From contig NZ_MRXX01000001.1 of NCBI RefSeq assembly GCF_016642265.1, positions 1 through 9,048 of the forward strand: 9,048 nucleotides of DNA. The letters run 5' to 3'. The notes below the pieces were generated by a model that did no database searches, was not told the DNA's origin, and saw only the letters and a list, made by a program, of their open reading frames with translations. This stretch comes from Streptococcus lactarius. Its GTDB lineage: Bacteria > Bacillota > Bacilli > Lactobacillales > Streptococcaceae. Positions 6,511-9,048 of the stretch are shown here, one piece after another; position 1 is the first letter of the stretch; the number at the start of each line of letters is the position of its first letter. The translations under genes were made by a program, and so were the position numbers.

Positions 6511-7623
6511 TTGATATACTTTGATAATGCAGCAACGACGCCTCTCTTGCCTGAAGTCATCACCAAAATGACTGAAACCATGCAATCGACATATGGAAAC
6601 CCTTCTAGCCTCCATGCCCATGGTCGAATGGCTAAAAAACTCCTCAGAGAAGCGCGTGAGCAAATTGCTCAAGCTCTCCATACCCTTCCCAATCGCATTC
6701 TCTTCACTTCAGGTGGATCAGAAAGTAATAATACAGTTCTAAAAGGCTACTGTCTCAAACACCAAGATCAAGGCAAGCATATCATTACGACTGCTCTTGA
6801 GCACCATGCTGTCTTAGAGCCTCTTGAATACCTTGTCGAACGTTTTGGATTCGAGGTAACGATCATTCAACCAAGAGATGGTCGCATACAGGTCGATGAT
6901 CTCAAGGCAGCCCTGAGACCTGATACCATCCTTGTCTCGACCATGTATGCCAATAATGAGACAGGTGATCTCTTACCCATCAAAGAAATCGGAAAACTTC
7001 TAAAAAACCATCCTGCAGCCTTTCATGTCGATGCCGTTCAAGCAATTGGCAAGATCCCTGTTTATCCTGAAGAGCTGGGAATCGATTTTCTCAGTGCTTC
7101 AGCTCATAAGTTCCATGGACCAAAAGGAGTCGGCTTTCTTTATGCAGCGACTCCAGATTTTGATCAACTCTTACACGGTGGCGATCAAGAAAATAAAATG
7201 AGAGCCAGCACCGAAAATCTTATTTCCATCGTCGGAATGGCTGAGGCACTTCATCAGGCTAGCCTTCATCAAGAAGAAAACTTCCGCCAAGTTCAAAAAC
7301 TCGGACAAGAACTAGTCAATGGTTTAGCAACCTACGACTATTACGTAAACGCTTGTGATGACCACCTTCCCTTTGTATGGAACCTTGGCTTTCCAGGTGT
7401 GCAAAATGACATCTTACTCATGCGACTGGATCTAGCGGGTATCTCTGTATCCACTGGTTCTGCTTGCACTGCTGGGACCGTACAACCCAGCCATGTTTTA
7501 GAAGCCCTCTATGGCGCTGAAAGTCCTCGCCTAAAAGAATCCCTGAGGATTAGTTTTTCAGAACTCAATACCACTGAGGAAGTTCAAACCTTCCTCGCAA
7601 GTCTTAAAGAAATTTTATCATAG
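6511..7623 (+). CDS. Cysteine desulfurase, NifS/IscS type, TTG start
   Basis: A pyridoxal-phosphate enzyme that removes sulfur from cysteine as enzyme-bound persulfide, for tRNA thiolation, thiamine or Fe-S cluster assembly. Length 370 aa. YFDNAATTPLLPEV (3-16) and SGGSESNN (67-74) are N-terminal family blocks; EHHAVLEPLEYL (97-108) carries the cofactor-stacking histidine; HVDAVQAIGKIPV (172-184) supplies Asp174; SASAHKFHGPKGVG (195-208) contains the PLP lysine Lys200; the catalytic cysteine is Cys319 in STGSACTAG (314-322). The loop after Cys319 resembles group I (IscS/NifS) rather than SufS. The start is TTG at 6511, 9 nt after the prs stop, and the ribosome binding site TAAGG includes that stop codon, so coupling with prs is likely. 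No scaffold gene is nearby, so tRNA thiolation may be its task; this is inference. Confidence 0.93.
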   Translation: MIYFDNAATTPLLPEVITKMTETMQSTYGNPSSLHAHGRMAKKLLREAREQIAQALHTLPNRILFTSGGSESNNTVLKGYCLKHQDQGKHIITTALEHHAVLEPLEYLVERFGFEVTIIQPRDGRIQVDDLKAALRPDTILVSTMYANNETGDLLPIKEIGKLLKNHPAAFHVDAVQAIGKIPVYPEELGIDFLSASAHKFHGPKGVGFLYAATPDFDQLLHGGDQENKMRASTENLISIVGMAEALHQASLHQEENFRQVQKLGQELVNGLATYDYYVNACDDHLPFVWNLGFPGVQNDILLMRLDLAGISVSTGSACTAGTVQPSHVLEALYGAESPRLKESLRISFSELNTTEEVQTFLASLKEILS

Positions 7624-7632
7624 GAGAACAAT

Positions 7633-7980
7633 ATGGCATTTGAAACCACTGTTTCATTAAAAGACTGTAAATATACCTATCGTCTTCATCCCAATGTGAA
7701 GAAATACACCCTTCGCGACAACACCTTTGCTGTCACAAAAGTTGGCAACTTCGAATTAAATCGTTTACTTGAAGCTGTTCCCAACAGCGGTGATGGATTT
7801 TTACTCAAAATCATCTTTAATAAAGACCTCTCAGGCTTCAAAATTAACATCACTGATAAGTCTGGGCTTCGCCTAGTCAACATCTTTAAAGATTCAAAAA
7901 ATGACATCATCCAACAAAAATTTTATTTCTTAATGGATAGTCTCGTTGAAAGAGAAATTTTCGATAAAATCGAGGTTTAA
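7633..7980 (+). CDS. DUF1831 family protein, function unknown
   Basis: A 115-aa soluble protein that I assign to the DUF1831 family of Lactobacillales by its N-terminus (MAFETTVSLKDCKYTYRLHP) and by its place after a cysteine desulfurase. It has mixed alpha/beta character, with no signal peptide and no membrane segment. It has a single cysteine, Cys12, near the N-terminus. The C-terminal half is rich in Lys, Asp and hydrophobic residues (GLRLVNIFKDSKNDIIQQKF, about 78-97). The ATG at 7633 has AGGAG 6 nt upstream, overlapping the desulfurase stop codon; the gap is 9 nt, so the two are almost certainly co-translated. The steady pairing suggests a role in sulfur transfer or amino-acid handling with the desulfurase, but nothing in the sequence shows a catalytic site. 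Confidence 0.85.
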   Translation: MAFETTVSLKDCKYTYRLHPNVKKYTLRDNTFAVTKVGNFELNRLLEAVPNSGDGFLLKIIFNKDLSGFKINITDKSGLRLVNIFKDSKNDIIQQKFYFLMDSLVEREIFDKIEV

Positions 7981-7982
7981 AA

Positions 7983-8201
7983 ATGGTTACTTTAACTTAT
8001 ATAGATGCTTATCATGTGGAACGTACCACTACTTACACTGATCTTGAGGCCTGTATCCTTGCTTTTTCAGGCTGTGTGACCCTTCCGGACACCTACACCG
8101 TTACGTCCATTCACTACAAGGGAAAAAGACTTCCTTATACTGGAAAAATAGACGGCCTCTACAACTTTCTAAAGAAGGTTGAGCAAGACGAAAGAGCCTA
8201 A
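7983..8201 (+). CDS. Small DUF4649-like streptococcal protein, function unknown
   Basis: A 72-aa soluble protein beginning MVTLTYIDAYHVERTTTY. I place it with the DUF4649 family of streptococci from memory of this position upstream of rex; confidence in the family name is moderate. It contains Cys24 and Cys31 (ACILAFSGC), possibly an alpha/beta fold, with no signal peptide or membrane segment. It starts 2 nt after the DUF1831 stop codon, with its GAGG site (7972-7975) inside that gene, so translation is coupled. Its TAA stop (8199-8201) lies at the foot of the terminator stem, marking it as the last gene of the transcript. Confidence 0.8.
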   Translation: MVTLTYIDAYHVERTTTYTDLEACILAFSGCVTLPDTYTVTSIHYKGKRLPYTGKIDGLYNFLKKVEQDERA

Positions 8202-8251
8202 ACAGTTGCTACAAACAGAAAATTCTTTGTTTGTAGCAACTGTTTTCTTTT
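8200..8251 (+). terminator. Strong rho-independent terminator after the DUF4649 gene
   Basis: A perfect 18-bp stem (8200-8217 with 8228-8245) encloses a 10-nt loop and is followed by TTTTCTTTT. It ends the CYTH/prs/desulfurase transcript and insulates rex. The last two bases of the stop codon are part of the stem. The - strand end is A-rich on the opposite side, so the signal could also work leftward to a lesser degree. Confidence 0.9.
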
Positions 8252-8285
8252 GGTAAAAAAAATAGAGAAAAATCGGTTTAGATAG

Positions 8286-8314
8286 TTGATTTTTTCACAA
8301 TCTTCCTATACAAT
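8286..8314 (+). promoter_or_regulatory. Promoter of rex
   Basis: TTGATT (8286-8291) and TACAAT (8309-8314) are separated by exactly 17 bp. The predicted start is near 8321, leaving a short leader of about 16 nt before the GTG start codon. The -10 lies in the loop of an imperfect inverted repeat (8295-8332). Confidence 0.65.
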
Positions 8315-8341
8315 AAAGGGGAAAGGTTGTGATATTGTGAA
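8286..8341. promoter_or_regulatory. Candidate Rex autoregulatory site: TTCACAA and TTGTGA half-sites around the rex -10
   Basis: Known Gram-positive Rex sites have the form TTGTGAANNNNTTCACAA. Here TTCACAA occurs at 8294-8300 between -35 and -10, with a weak partner at TTGA (8286-8289). TTGTGAT (8327-8333) and TTGTGAA (8335-8341) follow the -10, the last overlapping the start codon. No canonical 18-bp palindrome is present. TCACAATCTTCC (8295-8306) also pairs with GGAAAGGTTGTGA (8320-8332) with one bulge and one G-T. Autoregulation is inferred. Confidence 0.35.
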
Positions 8342-8984
8342 ACATGATAAAAATACACCAATTCCACGCGCAACAGCAAAACGCTTATCCCTTTATTACC
8401 GCATTTTCAAGCGCTTCAACTCCGAAAAAATAGAGAAAGCCAATTCCAAGCAAATCGCAGATGCTATCGGAATTGACTCAGCGACAGTTCGCCGAGACTT
8501 CTCTTATTTTGGCGAATTGGGAAGACGGGGCTTCGGATATGATGTCAAAAAGCTAATGAACTTTTTCGCAGATCTTTTAAATGATAATGCGATTACCAAC
8601 GTAGCCATTGTTGGGATCGGCAATATGGGAAGTGCGCTTCTTAACTACCGCTTCCACGAGCGAAACAAAATGAAAATTGTCATGGCTTTTGATGTAGATG
8701 ACCACGAACTGGTTGATACCAAAAGTAAGGATGGAATTCCCATTTACGGAATTTCTTCAATCAAAGAAAAATTAAAACAAGAAGGAATCCAGACAGCTAT
8801 TTTGACCGTTCCTAGTGTCAAGGCGCAAGAAGTGGCAAGCCTCCTTGTCGATGCTGGTATCAAGGGTATTTTAAGCTTTTCACCGGTTCATTTATCCCTC
8901 CCAAAAAGTGTTGTCGTTCAATATGTGGACCTAACCAGTGAGTTGCAAACCCTTCTTTATTTCATGAGAAAAAACGAAGAATAA
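8337..8984 (+). CDS. rex: Redox-sensing transcriptional repressor Rex
   Basis: Dimeric cytosolic repressor that binds operators when NADH/NAD is low and leaves them when NADH builds up, controlling fermentation genes. Length 215 aa from the chosen start. The winged-helix domain covers about 1-68, with [20 protein letters not shown] (36-55) and [11 protein letters not shown] (58-68). A Rossmann NAD(H) domain follows, with [10 protein letters not shown] (89-98) carrying GxGxxG. The C-terminal [14 protein letters not shown] (198-211) is the domain-swapped helix of the family. Start: GTG at 8337 gives [17 protein letters not shown], matching family N-termini, with GAAAGG about 10 nt upstream. The longer frame from TTG at 8286 would begin at the -35 box and adds an unrelated leader. 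It is separated from the upstream genes by a terminator and followed by an intergenic repeat. Confidence 0.95.
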   Translation: MKHDKNTPIPRATAKRLSLYYRIFKRFNSEKIEKANSKQIADAIGIDSATVRRDFSYFGELGRRGFGYDVKKLMNFFADLLNDNAITNVAIVGIGNMGSALLNYRFHERNKMKIVMAFDVDDHELVDTKSKDGIPIYGISSIKEKLKQEGIQTAILTVPSVKAQEVASLLVDAGIKGILSFSPVHLSLPKSVVVQYVDLTSELQTLLYFMRKNEE

Positions 8985-9010
8985 CAAGAAACAGCTTTAG
9001 TAAAAAAAGA

Positions 9011-9048
9011 GAGTGGGACAGAAATCGGTCATTCGTTAGAATTCGATT
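9011..9048 (+). repeat. Second copy of the intergenic repeat, cut by the window edge
   Basis: These 38 nt (GAGTGGGACAGAAATCGGTC and onward) equal the reverse complement of 208-245 except at one base (C here, A there in GGT[C/A]ATTCG). The copy starts 26 nt after the rex stop codon and has the same orientation relative to rex as the first copy has to mutY. On the - strand its end runs into TCTCTTTTTTT, so with the missing half of the palindrome it would form a good terminator for a convergent gene on the right. Confidence 0.8.

Noticed and set aside
8286..8336. Longer Rex starting at TTG 8286
   Set aside because: That codon is the -35 box of a good promoter, and the added residues do not resemble Rex N-termini; GTG 8337 has a ribosome site and the family-like start.
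208..9048. The inverted repeats at both ends as ends of a composite transposon
   Set aside because: The block holds housekeeping genes in an order shared with other streptococci from memory, there is no transposase, and both repeats sit at operon 3' ends, which explains their opposite orientation.

Overview
The window is low-GC Firmicutes DNA that I place in the genus Streptococcus, most likely the oral mitis/sanguinis/parasanguinis groups. The reasons are protein content and gene order (pta, rluD-type gene, nadK, relQ | CYTH, second prs, nifS-type cysteine desulfurase, DUF1831, DUF4649, rex), a MutY without iron-sulfur cysteines, and GTGGGACAGAAATCG-type intergenic repeats. From memory, the same block occurs in Streptococcus pneumoniae. 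No transposase, phage gene, tRNA, rRNA or CRISPR array is present. This is core chromosome, and the least explained parts are the intergenic repeats and two small unknown proteins.

Layout. Positions 1-245 carry no gene: a hairpin (8-40), then a 173-bp structured repeat (73-245) that ends exactly at the mutY stop codon. A leftward operon follows, read from 4819 down to 246: relQ, nadK, an RluD-family pseudouridine synthase, pta, a terminator, then mutY. A rightward series starts in the shared region near 4820-4914: CYTH protein, prs (with its own promoter), cysteine desulfurase (TTG start), DUF1831 and DUF4649 proteins, a strong terminator (8200-8251), then rex on its own promoter. After rex comes the start of a second repeat copy (9011-9048), cut by the window edge. 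It is inverted relative to the first on the + strand, but both copies have the same orientation relative to the operon they follow.

How the genes fit together. RelQ moves pyrophosphate from ATP to GDP/GTP, Prs moves pyrophosphate from ATP to ribose 5-phosphate, and the CYTH protein belongs to a family that binds triphosphates. NadK makes NADP and Rex reads the NADH/NAD ratio. Pta produces acetyl phosphate in the acetate branch that Rex-type regulators often govern. The locus therefore mixes alarmone, nucleotide and redox control of central metabolism. Its neighbours act in RNA modification, sulfur transfer and repair of 8-oxoguanine damage.

Main points for a second look: the GGGAC repeat family (three sites with the same TGGGACA signature); the cluster-less MutY; a Prs paralogue whose catalytic loop and PRPP loop depart from the classical enzyme; overlapping relQ/CYTH promoters around a TTGTATACAA palindrome; and an inverted repeat enclosing the rex -10 box that could act as a Rex operator or hide the ribosome binding site in read-through RNA.
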